This document shows, piece by piece, positions 34,917 through 43,556 of a stretch of 64,000 nucleotides of DNA. The stretch is from BOG-1112 sp964635325. Its GTDB lineage: Bacteria; Bdellovibrionota_B; Oligoflexia; Oligoflexales; Bog-1112. Numbering within the stretch: the first letter of the stretch is position 1; each line of letters begins with the position of its first letter. The position numbers were made by a program, and so were the translations under genes. The stretch lies in assembly GCA_964635325.1 (NCBI GenBank), contig CAZWOL010000006.1, positions 4,327-68,326 on the forward strand, in the 5' to 3' direction. The notes below the pieces were generated by a model, which saw only the letters and a list, made by a program, of their open reading frames with translations, ran no database searches and was not told where the DNA came from.

Positions 34917-35611
34917 CCTTCCTTTATTGGGTAAAGTTGATTCACAAGGGCTTTATATTCTTCCCATAGCTCGTAACGAGCTGCAGGTTCTTCGATCGCC
35001 GCCAGAATACTCCCCAAAAGCAGAGGGCCTTTGGCTGAGTTTTCATTCAGAAAATACTCTCCATAGGCATCGATGAAATCGATAGCCTCCGAAACTCCAT
35101 CACGATTTTGATGGCTCATCGCAACAGAGACACCCTTCTGAAGCCAACGGCTAATTTCTTGAATATTGACCTCGGCCCGAATTCCCATACGGATTAGATC
35201 ACTGCAAAGAGTCGTCAAATATTCGCGAGGAAGTTCGCTCTCATACTGACCCGCAAAATAGCAAAGTGTTTTGTATGCATGGATCCATTTGCCTTCGGCT
35301 TGCGTAGCACGGATCTTATTCATGACAGCATCAAAAGCACGCACAGCCTTGCGACGGCTCTCCGACTTTTTGCGCTCACGCTCCTCGATCTGATCTTTGT
35401 AGCGTCGCCGCAGTAGCGCAACCGCTTCAAACAACTCACTGCCGCTCACGGTGCCACCGATTTCAACCTCTTTGCCCAAGCCCTCGTTGAGGTACTGCAA
35501 GACATGGGGAAGAGACGTGTCCGTTGCTTCTGCGAGCTTATGAACCGTCCACTTATCGTGCACCGACCAATTGTTGATAACTTCATTAGCCTTGTAGATA
35601 AAGTCGATCAT
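34913..35611 (-). CDS. Hypothetical protein upstream of the Lon-like protease
   Basis: A 232-residue helical protein that I do not recognise. The N-terminus (WTVHKLAEATDTSLPHVLQYLNEG) could form a helix-turn-helix; a basic segment (RERKKSESRRKAVRAF) follows and the rest resembles helical repeats. No export signal. It overlaps the protease start by four bases (ATGA), so it may be an adaptor or regulator of that protease; this is only inference. First gene of the operon, with a plausible promoter at 35706-35735. Confidence 0.7.
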   Translation of the reverse strand: MIDFIYKANEVINNWSVHDKWTVHKLAEATDTSLPHVLQYLNEGLGKEVEIGGTVSGSELFEAVALLRRRYKDQIEERERKKSESRRKAVRAFDAVMNKIRATQAEGKWIHAYKTLCYFAGQYESELPREYLTTLCSDLIRMGIRAEVNIQEISRWLQKGVSVAMSHQNRDGVSEAIDFIDAYGEYFLNENSAKGPLLLGSILAAIEEPAARYELWEEYKALVNQLYPIKEG

Positions 35612-35705
35612 AGACCACTCATCCCCGAAGGTCTTGCCAAGAGAAAAAGGTTACACAACCCCGGTCTTGGAAGACGGTGTCATTCTGTGAAGGATCTTTA
35701 TTGAT

Positions 35706-35735
35706 AGTATAAGGGATGTTCAGCCAGGTCGCCAA
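35706..35735 (-). promoter_or_regulatory. Possible promoter of the Lon-EpmA operon
   Basis: On the minus strand TTGGCG and TATACT are separated by 18 bases, about 95 bases upstream of the first start codon. The leader between them contains TCTTG-G-CAAGA. Matches are fair. Confidence 0.4.
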
Positions 35736-35771
35736 TGGGACTGACGGAATAGAATGCAGGAATAAATTCTT

Positions 35772-35829
35772 GAAAAGACCGCAAATCGACCAATTAGGTT
35801 TTTATTTCACCTAATTAATCAATTTACGG
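35772..35829 (-). terminator. 21-bp hairpin terminator of the small basic gene
   Basis: In the minus-strand transcript, 35829-35809 and 35799-35779 pair over all 21 positions, with five G-U wobble pairs, around a nine-base loop; TCTTTTC follows. On the plus strand those five positions are C-A mismatches. This strand asymmetry shows the structure works in minus-strand RNA. It lies about 28 bases after the stop of the 35-residue ORF. Confidence 0.8.
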
Positions 35830-35857
35830 CCTAGCAATCACGACGGGAATTTAAAAA

Positions 35858-35965
35858 TTATCCCTTAGTGCGTAATGAGCGTCTCTTACGCATCATTCTT
35901 CTTTTTTTACGTCCAATTTTTCGTCGCCCCTTCGGATGCTTTCTTCTGTGCCTCGAGCCGTGCAA
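35858..35965 (-). CDS. Very small Arg/Lys-rich protein (35 residues)
   Basis: A 35-codon ORF starting TTG at 35965, seven bases after AGGGAG, and ending shortly before a strong terminator on the same strand. Over half the residues are Lys or Arg (KGRRKIGRKKRRMMRKRR is the central part). It looks like a small ribosomal or rRNA-binding protein; the central stretch weakly recalls the basic COX24/mS38-type (bS22) motif. Too short for most gene finders. I cannot name it. Confidence 0.6.
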   Translation of the reverse strand: MHGSRHRRKHPKGRRKIGRKKRRMMRKRRSLRTKG

Positions 35966-36161
35966 TGTATAACTCCCTAGAAATCTTGTTATAAACCAAA
36001 ATTAAGCTTAGCCTTATTTAAAACCACATAACGAAGAGTTCGAATTTCTACGCTCTCTTCGAATTATTCTTTTATCATAAGTGATTAAGCACTACCTCTT
36101 GGTTCAAAAATCCTGTGTCGAATGAAGGACTATAAATAGTCGAAGTGGAGGAAAGGTAAAA

Positions 36162-36638
36162 GTGGAAAATACAACCCAAATGCTTCCGACAAAACGCCGC
36201 TCTCTACGAAATCTGCTGATCGAGCCTTTTAAGCAAGTTAAATTCGGCCTCTATATGCTGGTTTTAAACTTAGCCTTTCTCGCTGCTTCAGCGTTTATAC
36301 TCGTCAAATCATTCTTTGAACAATACGATCACGTTCTGAGCATTTTTCAGGTTGTCGATCCAAAAATGCGCTGGAGTTTTATCGCCGACGAGGTTTTCTA
36401 CTCCAATGTCTATAGGCTCTTACTGTGTATCTTCTTATTTAGTCTGATCTTTTTCTTTACGGTCCTAAAACTCACACACTCTTATTACGGACCTCTGATC
36501 GCGCTAAATCGCTTCATCGATGAACTGAAAGAAGGTAATTTCAGCAGCAGAGTTAAGCTTCGCAAAAGCGACGAACTTCAAACAATCGCAAGCAACCTCA
36601 ACGAACTGGCCGAATCCCTACAAAAACGAAAGCCTTAA
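36162..36638 (+). CDS. Membrane protein with HAMP domain, no output domain
   Basis: A 158-residue protein: a basic N-terminus, transmembrane helix about 30-50, a periplasmic loop of some 40 residues, a second helix about 88-107, then a HAMP domain (PLIALNRFIDELKEGNFSSRVKLRKSDE in part) ending at the C-terminus. HAMP domains usually relay signals to kinases, cyclases or chemoreceptors; here nothing follows, so the partner must be a separate protein. GTG start behind GGAGGAAAGG. Seventeen bases later comes the FapA-like gene, suggesting a joint role. Confidence 0.75.
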   Translation: MENTTQMLPTKRRSLRNLLIEPFKQVKFGLYMLVLNLAFLAASAFILVKSFFEQYDHVLSIFQVVDPKMRWSFIADEVFYSNVYRLLLCIFLFSLIFFFTVLKLTHSYYGPLIALNRFIDELKEGNFSSRVKLRKSDELQTIASNLNELAESLQKRKP

Positions 36639-36654
36639 ACGGAGTTTCATACAC

Positions 36655-38898
36655 GTGGGTGAGGAGCTCAAACTTTCTTATATTTCTAATATGTTTAGGG
36701 TCCGACTGACGATTCCACACAAAGTCTGTCGCGAAAGCCCTGAGGTCCCCTCTGATATTTTAGAACGCGCGCGGGCAAAACTGCAGCAAGTGCAACGCGA
36801 AGGGGCCATCGAGATTTTCACACTCTATGAATCAACCCTGCGCAAAACATGGGAAAACTACCGAGCGCATCCAAGCCCACCCAGCCCTGACATAACGTTA
36901 ACCGTTGGGGAGGGTTGCCCCAAACTCAAAGGCTTTGAGATCAAGGCCGCTAATGATTCGCGCAGTATAGCCTTGCTCAGCATCCAAAACGATGCCAGCT
37001 ACCTCCGACTGCTCCGACTGGAATGGATCGTACTTTACGTAAATCACTTTCTAAGTGAAATTCACATTCACGAGGAAGCTAATCCAGCCCATGTGCATCG
37101 CGCATGGCTAAAAGCAATCAATGGCGTAATTGTGCGGGATTTGGCAATTGGCCCCAAGCCTCAACTACTCCCCGATGAAAATGTAAAACCATTCTCCATC
37201 TACACACATGCTAGCGGAGAAATCACACTCATTGTTCGCAACGTGAACCTTACCCTAGCAGGCCGAGAGCCTACTTTCCTAACACAGGCCCTGCTGGATG
37301 CTAGCCAAAAGATTAACCTAAGAGCCGACGAACATTTTCAACTCTTAGAACGAGAGACACTCACAGCCATTCAGAGTGCAATGGAAGGACCAGAAAGCAT
37401 TGGTGTACGCCTTCCCTTGGTGCTGCTTGGAGGCTTGGCTCTTAAACGCAATCTGGAGTTTGCAACACCTCAATACCCAGGAGTGGGTCGACTCAATCTA
37501 CATATCAGCACAGATAAACTAATCGCGACTGTTGAAGGCTTTGACTCGCAGATCTATGCAGATAGCAACTTTGTTCCAAATGAAGAGTGGCTTAAACGCG
37601 AATTGCGTCGCTACGCCCTAGCACCAGAGGCATGCAAACCTTTTTTTGAAAACCTCCTCACAGCTCTTCTTGCTCAAGAATCCTTAGAAGGTTGCACAGT
37701 AGCCGAAGGTGTAGAAGCCATGGGAGGCTCAGGCCCCTACCTTGAAATACTCTTTGGCCACAAAGAAGAAGACAGCAGCGAAGCTGAAATTGTTGATATG
37801 CGCAGCATGCAACAAATTGAGTTTGTTAAAAAAGGGCAACCTATTGCAAAAATCAGCTATGATAACCCCCCACTTCCAGGCTACGACGTTTTCGGGCATG
37901 CGATTTATCGAGAATCCGAGTCACTTGCTATTCAACTTGGTGACGGTGTTATCGAAAAAGAACCCGGAAGTTTCTATGCTGACTCCGACGGTATTCCAAT
38001 CGTAGATGAACATAAAATCAGTCTCAATAAAGTTATGGTTCATCATGGAGATGTAAACCTCAGTAGTGGAAATATCGTTTTTGATGGTCCTGTAGAAATT
38101 TTTGGATCCATTGACAGCGGATCCATGGTCGAAACAAGCGGCGATCTAAAAGTACACGGAACAATACGTGGAGCGATTGTTAGAGCTAAAGGAGACATCG
38201 AAGTTGAGGGAGGTATCGTCACAGGAAAATCAGGAAGAGTGACTACCCAAAAAAATCTCAAAGCTGAGTTTATAGAAAACTCATTCATTGAATGCGGTGG
38301 GTCTGTCTTAGCTCACAAAGTTATCATTAATAGCGACGTCATCGCTGGAGGTGATGTTGAAGTCACTGATAATTACTCGGGCCTGCTCGCCGGCGGAAGC
38401 ATCAGCTGTCGCAAAAATATTCGCTCCGCAAATATTGGCTTCAAAAATGGTGCTGTCACAAAACTCAATGTAGGCGTTGATTGGAAGCTCGAACTTGCAA
38501 CCTTAGTCTTCAAAAAAAGACTCGATCGCATCAAAGATGTTATGAGCAGTGACCGACAGATTGTTCGAGAACTCACATCTAGAACCCCTAGCCAACTTAC
38601 AGAAAAACAGCTACGTCGTCGCGAGCACTTTCAGCGACGTCTCGTCAAAGAACGCAGAATTATGGAATACCTCCAAGATAAAGTACGGACTTTAGAGAGC
38701 CAAAGAACCTACAACTATGAATCAAAAATTCTGATCTCAAACAAAGTTTGCACAAATGTCGAAATCAATATCGGCGGTGGTCCCGTTATCTTAAAGCAAG
38801 ATCTTCTTGCTGTCGCAATACTTGCAAAAAGGCGCTCAGGTACCAAGATCGTTTCGTATAAAGTCGGGATCCAGCTATCCGAACGTGATGAAGACTAG
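36655..38898 (+). CDS. FapA/DUF342-family polymer-like protein
   Basis: A 747-residue cytoplasmic protein. The N-terminal 370 residues match no family I know. From about residue 380 on is the FapA (DUF342) pattern: GQPIAKISYDNPPLPGYDVFG, a beta-helix with repeated Gly/Ile turns (NIVFDGPVEIFGSIDSGSMV, DLKVHGTIRGAIVRAKGDIEV in part, GGIVTGKSG), then a charged coiled coil and NVEINIGGG. FapA-type proteins may be scaffolds, sometimes tied to signalling. GTG start, 17 bases after the HAMP protein gene. Confidence 0.85.
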   Translation: MGEELKLSYISNMFRVRLTIPHKVCRESPEVPSDILERARAKLQQVQREGAIEIFTLYESTLRKTWENYRAHPSPPSPDITLTVGEGCPKLKGFEIKAANDSRSIALLSIQNDASYLRLLRLEWIVLYVNHFLSEIHIHEEANPAHVHRAWLKAINGVIVRDLAIGPKPQLLPDENVKPFSIYTHASGEITLIVRNVNLTLAGREPTFLTQALLDASQKINLRADEHFQLLERETLTAIQSAMEGPESIGVRLPLVLLGGLALKRNLEFATPQYPGVGRLNLHISTDKLIATVEGFDSQIYADSNFVPNEEWLKRELRRYALAPEACKPFFENLLTALLAQESLEGCTVAEGVEAMGGSGPYLEILFGHKEEDSSEAEIVDMRSMQQIEFVKKGQPIAKISYDNPPLPGYDVFGHAIYRESESLAIQLGDGVIEKEPGSFYADSDGIPIVDEHKISLNKVMVHHGDVNLSSGNIVFDGPVEIFGSIDSGSMVETSGDLKVHGTIRGAIVRAKGDIEVEGGIVTGKSGRVTTQKNLKAEFIENSFIECGGSVLAHKVIINSDVIAGGDVEVTDNYSGLLAGGSISCRKNIRSANIGFKNGAVTKLNVGVDWKLELATLVFKKRLDRIKDVMSSDRQIVRELTSRTPSQLTEKQLRRREHFQRRLVKERRIMEYLQDKVRTLESQRTYNYESKILISNKVCTNVEINIGGGPVILKQDLLAVAILAKRRSGTKIVSYKVGIQLSERDED

Positions 38899-39038
38899 TC
38901 GTAGCTGAAAAAATGAGTTATCTCTCGACTAGACTAGTAGAGAGGCCTAAATCATTGCATGGCAAGCATCTGCCATCTCCAGGTCAATATAGTCGAGAGC
39001 TATCAAAGTCACCATAAACAAAATGTAAGCGTTCAAAA

Positions 39039-39794
39039 GTGTCCAAACCAAAGAAAATCCGTAAGATCCTTGCTAAAAACATCCTTGTTGAGAGGGGCCT
39101 CTGTGCAAGCTTGGATGAAGCCAGCACACTTATTCTCGCAGGGCTAGCGCTTGCTAATGACCAACGCATTGCAAAGCCAGGAGACTTGATCCCCGAAGAT
39201 GCGAATGTTCGACTGAAGAAAAAACGAGACTTCGTGAGTCGAGGAGGCACAAAACTCTTCAACGCTGTGCAAGAACTTAGCCTCCAGGAGGATTTTCGCA
39301 ACACACTCGTTTTGGATGTTGGAGCCTCAACGGGTGGCTTTACTGATTGCGCACTACAATTGGGCGCACGAAATGTACTCGCATTGGATGTTGGGACCAA
39401 TCAGCTACACTGGAGCCTACGTAGCGATACACGCGTAATCAACCTCGAACGAACCGACATTCGTGACTTTAATGGCAAAGACTATGCTCCTTTTGATTGG
39501 ATTATAGCCGATGTGAGTTTTAATTCTTTAGAACGTTTGGCTCCTGACTTACTTAGGCTTGCTAACCCAAACACAAAATTTCTCATTCTCGTCAAACCAC
39601 AGTTTGAATTGCTAAAGAGTGAGGTTCCCAAGGGAGGGGTTGTCGAGTCCAAAGAGCTTTGGGACAAAGCTCTTGCAAAGGTTTCTCAGTCATTCCTAGA
39701 ACGAGGAGCGCGCAACATTCGATATGCCAAGTCTGCGATCAAAGGCCGACGTGGCAACCAAGAGTTTTTTATGTATTGTCTGGCGCCAACCTAG
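39039..39794 (+). CDS. tlyA: TlyA family rRNA 2'-O-methyltransferase
   Basis: A 251-residue TlyA: an S4 RNA-binding domain (LVERGLCASLDEASTLILAG, KPGDLI) followed by an FtsJ-type SAM methyltransferase. VSRGGTKL joins the domains, LVLDVGASTGGFTDC binds SAM, DVGTNQLHWSLR and DVSFNSL follow, and LVKPQFE plus KGRRGNQEFF complete the fold. Members methylate 16S (C1409) and 23S (C1920) rRNA. GTG start with no good Shine-Dalgarno. Its end overlaps the convergent exported-protein gene by 26 bases. Confidence 0.93.
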   Translation: MSKPKKIRKILAKNILVERGLCASLDEASTLILAGLALANDQRIAKPGDLIPEDANVRLKKKRDFVSRGGTKLFNAVQELSLQEDFRNTLVLDVGASTGGFTDCALQLGARNVLALDVGTNQLHWSLRSDTRVINLERTDIRDFNGKDYAPFDWIIADVSFNSLERLAPDLLRLANPNTKFLILVKPQFELLKSEVPKGGVVESKELWDKALAKVSQSFLERGARNIRYAKSAIKGRRGNQEFFMYCLAPT

Positions 39795-40161
39795 TTGCAT
39801 CAGGAGATGCTCTAAAGTCAGGATCAGGAATTGACGGTGGCAAATAATCAAAACCAGCCTTAATAATTTTTCCTTTGATTTTCGCAGAAACATCAACCGT
39901 CACAGCCCCCATTGCAGGTACAGCTTCAGAGATTGTGAGAGTAACTCGAGCGTCTTTAGGATCCAAGCCCATCACACTGACATCTTGCTCAAGTTCATAC
40001 ACATCAACAAGAGCATTCTCTAATTTGGTTTGAAAGCTTTGCGTCATCATATTTTGAATGTCGTAAATATAGAGAACATCGCTGTGTGGGTAGCTAACAT
40101 CAAAACGTGTTCGCACATCACGAAATCCTAGATGTCTGATTTTGAAAGCATCCAATTGCAT
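39769..40161 (-). CDS. Exported hypothetical protein, 3' part of a frameshifted gene
   Basis: A 130-codon ORF from ATG 40161, without signal peptide or Shine-Dalgarno. Its sequence (LGFRDVRTRFD, DVLYIYDIQ, VDVYELEQDVSVMGLDP) reads as the natural continuation of the upstream ORF (40128-40481). One extra A in the six-A tract at 40163-40168 joins the two frames to a protein of about 237 residues. It may be made by ribosomal or polymerase slippage, or the gene is broken, or the base is a sequencing error. Function unknown. Confidence 0.6.
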   Translation of the reverse strand: MQLDAFKIRHLGFRDVRTRFDVSYPHSDVLYIYDIQNMMTQSFQTKLENALVDVYELEQDVSVMGLDPKDARVTLTISEAVPAMGAVTVDVSAKIKGKIIKAGFDYLPPSIPDPDFRASPDATRLAPDNT

Positions 40162-40481
40162 ATTTTTTCTGTACGTAACGTCTGCAAAAAGTCCGGAGAA
40201 AAGAACTCAGCTGGAATGTTTATTGGCTTTGCACCATTTAGATCACCAATGATCGTTTTGAGTTGGTATCTAAACTGAGATGAGTAGGATCCCTGCTTAC
40301 CAATGCTCTTATCAAAGGAACCTACATTTAACTCAAGCGTCCCACGAGTTAGAACAGCTGTTGTTCGAGCTTGTTTGCGATCTAATTTGTACTTGGCAGA
40401 TTCATTTTGAGGGCTATGTGCCAAACCTGTTGCAGCTAGAAAAAAGGATAGACTTCCGACAAGAAGAAAATTCTTACGCAT
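40128..40481 (-). CDS. Exported hypothetical protein, 5' part of a frameshifted gene
   Basis: Starts ATG 40481 behind AAGGGA. The first 20 residues (RKNFLLVGSLSFFLAATGLA) form a signal peptide, followed by a domain with LNVGSFDKSIGKQGS, FRYQLKTIIGDL and INIPAEFFSPDFLQTLR. It stops soon after a six-A tract at 40163-40168, whereas the next ORF (39769-40161) continues the fold in the -1 frame. I regard both as one exported protein of unknown function. An upstream in-frame start at 40553 would bury the signal peptide. Confidence 0.6.
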   Translation of the reverse strand: MRKNFLLVGSLSFFLAATGLAHSPQNESAKYKLDRKQARTTAVLTRGTLELNVGSFDKSIGKQGSYSSQFRYQLKTIIGDLNGAKPINIPAEFFSPDFLQTLRTEKICNWMLSKSDI

Positions 40482-40656
40482 CTTAGATCCCTTCTTAGGA
40501 GTGCAGATACATCCCATTTTCTCCGACGCATACGCAAATACAGATACGCCCAATGGCTTTTATCGGCACTCATATTTGACGAATTAGCAATATTCTATTG
40601 AAACAGAGCAGGTGGGATTGGAGCAAGCCTTTTTGACTGCAATCTAACAACGTATC

Positions 40657-42177
40657 TTAGAGAGATTGAAAATCCAGACAAGCTTGGACCATAGTGCGAA
40701 GCCCAAACGTCGATGCTCCGACCGTTGGAAAACCAAGCGCCCTGCAGTCCCACGCTGTTCCTGCAATATCCAGATGCGCCCACTTTGTGTCTCCAACAAA
40801 TGCTTTTAAAAACGCACCTGCAACTGAAGCTTTTGCTCCAGTTGAATCAGCTGATGTGTTTTTGTAGTTTGCCACAGTAGATTTGAGATCCTTATCCAAC
40901 TCAGGCCACATAGGAAGCTGCCATAACGGCTCACCTACTTTTTCTGAGACACTGAGAAGGTGCTTAGCCAAGGGTTGCGAGTTTGCAAACAGGCCAGCAC
41001 CCGCATGTCCCAGAGCAATGATAACCGCACCTGTTAGAGTCGCTGCATCAACCATAAACTCTGGCTTGTAGCGTTTCACTGTATAATGCAAGAGATCCGC
41101 TAAGACGAGACGTCCTTCCGCATCGGTATTCATGATTTCGATCGACTTACCATTCATCGCTTTCACAATGTCCCCAGGACGAGTTGCTCCATTGAATGGC
41201 ATATTTTCAACCGCACCAATTATACAGACAACATTTGTAGGAGGTTGAATTTGACCAAGCACATAAGCTGCACCCAATACAGCAGCACCACCGGCCATAT
41301 CGTATTTCATCTGCTCCATCCCAGAAGCAGATTTAAGACTGAGCCCCCCCGAATCAAAGGTAAGCCCTTTTCCAAGCAGAGCTACGGTTTTGGATGGATC
41401 CTTACCTTTGATCTCAAGGACAATTAATTTAGGATCAACACTAGTTCCCTTAGCTACACTTGCAAAAGAGCCCATGCCGAGGGCTTCGATCTCACTTCGA
41501 CCACGCACCTCGCAAGTAATACCAAGATCCTTTGCCATATCACTTGCAATCTCAGCAAACTTCTCAGAATTTAACCAATTGGGCGGAGCATCGCTGATCA
41601 TACGCATCAGGACTCCCGCCTCCGCCATCACCCGATATTTTTTTTCAACCTCGGGTTGTACATTTGCACCTAAAAAAGATACTTGCTTCGGCAACGAACA
41701 TTTTGCTTCTCCAACATCTTTAAACGACTCCAGGTTGTAGAAACTTTGAACGAGTCCCTCCCAAATATCGAAGGAACTCAGTTGCGCTCCCGCACAAATC
41801 ACAAGACTTTCTACGCAGAGATTTCGCAGGACAAAGGCTGCTTCTGTCCCCAACTGCCGACCTTTTTGCGCCTGACTCACGTTCAAACTTGTGATGGGAA
41901 CCAACAGCAATGAAAGGCTCTGCACAGAGATTAATACTGGTCCAGCTTGTGGGCGCCAGCCTAATTGAGCGCACTGATCTTTGATCATTTGACATAAATC
42001 AGCGCTAAGACCTGAGACATCGAGTTCAAATTTTTCTGGAGTAGATTGCGACTGAACAGACACTATATGATGCGCTCCGGGGACCAGTTCCGCGGAAGTG
42101 CTAATATCTGTACGACCGATCCATGAGTAAACTGCAGGCAAGAGATCTCGCCACTGTGCTTGTGATCTTTTTTTCAA
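40657..42177 (-). CDS. pepA: Leucyl aminopeptidase (M17 family)
   Basis: A 506-residue zinc/manganese aminopeptidase. The C-terminal catalytic domain has GKGLTFDSGGLSLK, MKYDMAGGAAVLGA, the signature NTDAEGRLVLAD with metal ligands, VDAATLTGA and AHLDIAGTAW. The N-terminal domain is divergent, as usual. It releases N-terminal residues during peptide turnover. The start is TTG, five bases after GGAGGCAAC. It is divergent from enolase; a TATTAT box lies upstream near 42195. Confidence 0.93.
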   Translation of the reverse strand: MKKRSQAQWRDLLPAVYSWIGRTDISTSAELVPGAHHIVSVQSQSTPEKFELDVSGLSADLCQMIKDQCAQLGWRPQAGPVLISVQSLSLLLVPITSLNVSQAQKGRQLGTEAAFVLRNLCVESLVICAGAQLSSFDIWEGLVQSFYNLESFKDVGEAKCSLPKQVSFLGANVQPEVEKKYRVMAEAGVLMRMISDAPPNWLNSEKFAEIASDMAKDLGITCEVRGRSEIEALGMGSFASVAKGTSVDPKLIVLEIKGKDPSKTVALLGKGLTFDSGGLSLKSASGMEQMKYDMAGGAAVLGAAYVLGQIQPPTNVVCIIGAVENMPFNGATRPGDIVKAMNGKSIEIMNTDAEGRLVLADLLHYTVKRYKPEFMVDAATLTGAVIIALGHAGAGLFANSQPLAKHLLSVSEKVGEPLWQLPMWPELDKDLKSTVANYKNTSADSTGAKASVAGAFLKAFVGDTKWAHLDIAGTAWDCRALGFPTVGASTFGLRTMVQACLDFQSL

Positions 42178-42287
42178 GTTGCCTCCAGTGCATATAATAT
42201 TTGGTGTACTCTTAACTATCTACACGTTGCAGAACTTTCGGTACAAGAGAATTCTGCAAATGAAACGATGAGGAAAGGACTAAGTCT

Positions 42288-43556
42288 ATGAGTAAAATTT
42301 CATACATTCGAGCTCGAGAAATATTGGATTCCCGTGGCTATCCAACGGTTGAAGTTGACGTTGCAACTGAGGATCATTGCTTCGGTCGCGCTGCTGTACC
42401 CTCGGGCGCTTCAACAGGACATTACGAAGCCTGCGAGTTGCGCGATCAAGATAAAAATCGCTTTCTCGGCAAGGGAGTTTCCAAAGCTGTCACAAATGTA
42501 AACACAATCATTGCTCCGCGTTTGATTGGAGCTGACGTGTGTGAACAAAATATGATCGACACACTCCTGATCGGCCTCGATGGCACAGCAAACAAAAGCA
42601 ACCTAGGCGCAAATGCCATTTTGGGTGTTTCTATGGCCTGTATGAGAGCAGCAGCCGAATACTGTGCATTACCTTTGCATCGCTATATCGGAGGCTGCAG
42701 CACCTACAGACTACCGGTGCCTCTCGTCAATGTTATCAATGGAGGAGCTCACGCTGACAACAGTCTTGATTTTCAAGAGTTCATGCTAGTGCCAATCGGA
42801 GCGCCAAGCTTTCGTGAAGGCCTAAGATGGTGTGCTGAAACTTTTCACAAATTGAAAACAATACTCAAAAACAAAAAACTGAACACTGCTGTCGGAGACG
42901 AGGGAGGCTTTGCTCCCAATTTAAAAAGCAATGAAGAAGCCTTGTCACTACTGGTCGAAGCGATTCAAGCTGCTGGATTCAAACCTGGAAGCGATATGGG
43001 TCTTGCTCTTGATGTCGCAGCGAGTGAGTTTTTTGAAAAAGGAAACTATCACCTCGAAAGTGAAAACAAAAAATACTCGACTGCAGAATTTGTAGACATG
43101 CTCGTCAAACTTTCCAATCGCTTTCCTATAGTCTCAATTGAAGATGCTTTTGATCAAGATGACTGGGAAGGGTTTCGTTCACTAACGGATGCCATTGGGA
43201 AAAAAGTGCAGATCGTTGGAGATGACCTCTTTGTCACGAACACCAAACGTCTACAAGAAGGAATAGAAAGAAGCTGCGCCAATTCTATTCTCATCAAGCC
43301 CAACCAAATAGGCACCGTAACCGAGACCCTACGCTGCATAGAGCTAGCGAAACGTGCAGGCTATTCTGCAATTCTATCTCATCGCTCCGGAGAAACAGAA
43401 GACACGACAATCGCAGAGCTTGCGGTCGGAACAGGTGTTGGACAGATCAAAACAGGATCCATGAGTCGGACGGATCGCATTTGCAAATACAACCAACTGA
43501 TTCGCATCGAAGAAGAACTAGGAAGTCAGGCCGAGTACAGATGGTCCAGATACTGA
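42288..43556 (+). CDS. eno: Enolase
   Basis: A 422-residue enolase converting 2-phosphoglycerate to phosphoenolpyruvate. ILDSRGYPTVEVDV, SGASTGHYEA, GANAILGVSMA, NVINGGAHADN, GDEGGFAP, the metal ligands in SIEDAF and GDDLFVTN, the catalytic lysine in ILIKPNQIG and the signature SHRSGETEDTTIA are all present. AGGAAAGG lies ten bases upstream of the ATG. The last 16 bases overlap the start of the glutaminyl-cyclase-like gene. Confidence 0.98.
   Translation: MSKISYIRAREILDSRGYPTVEVDVATEDHCFGRAAVPSGASTGHYEACELRDQDKNRFLGKGVSKAVTNVNTIIAPRLIGADVCEQNMIDTLLIGLDGTANKSNLGANAILGVSMACMRAAAEYCALPLHRYIGGCSTYRLPVPLVNVINGGAHADNSLDFQEFMLVPIGAPSFREGLRWCAETFHKLKTILKNKKLNTAVGDEGGFAPNLKSNEEALSLLVEAIQAAGFKPGSDMGLALDVAASEFFEKGNYHLESENKKYSTAEFVDMLVKLSNRFPIVSIEDAFDQDDWEGFRSLTDAIGKKVQIVGDDLFVTNTKRLQEGIERSCANSILIKPNQIGTVTETLRCIELAKRAGYSAILSHRSGETEDTTIAELAVGTGVGQIKTGSMSRTDRICKYNQLIRIEEELGSQAEYRWSRY

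Noticed and set aside
36030..36062. GTTCGAAT repeat resembling a tRNA T-arm
   Set aside because: The flanks pair as a local hairpin (CGAAGAG / CTCTTCG) and no cloverleaf is possible.
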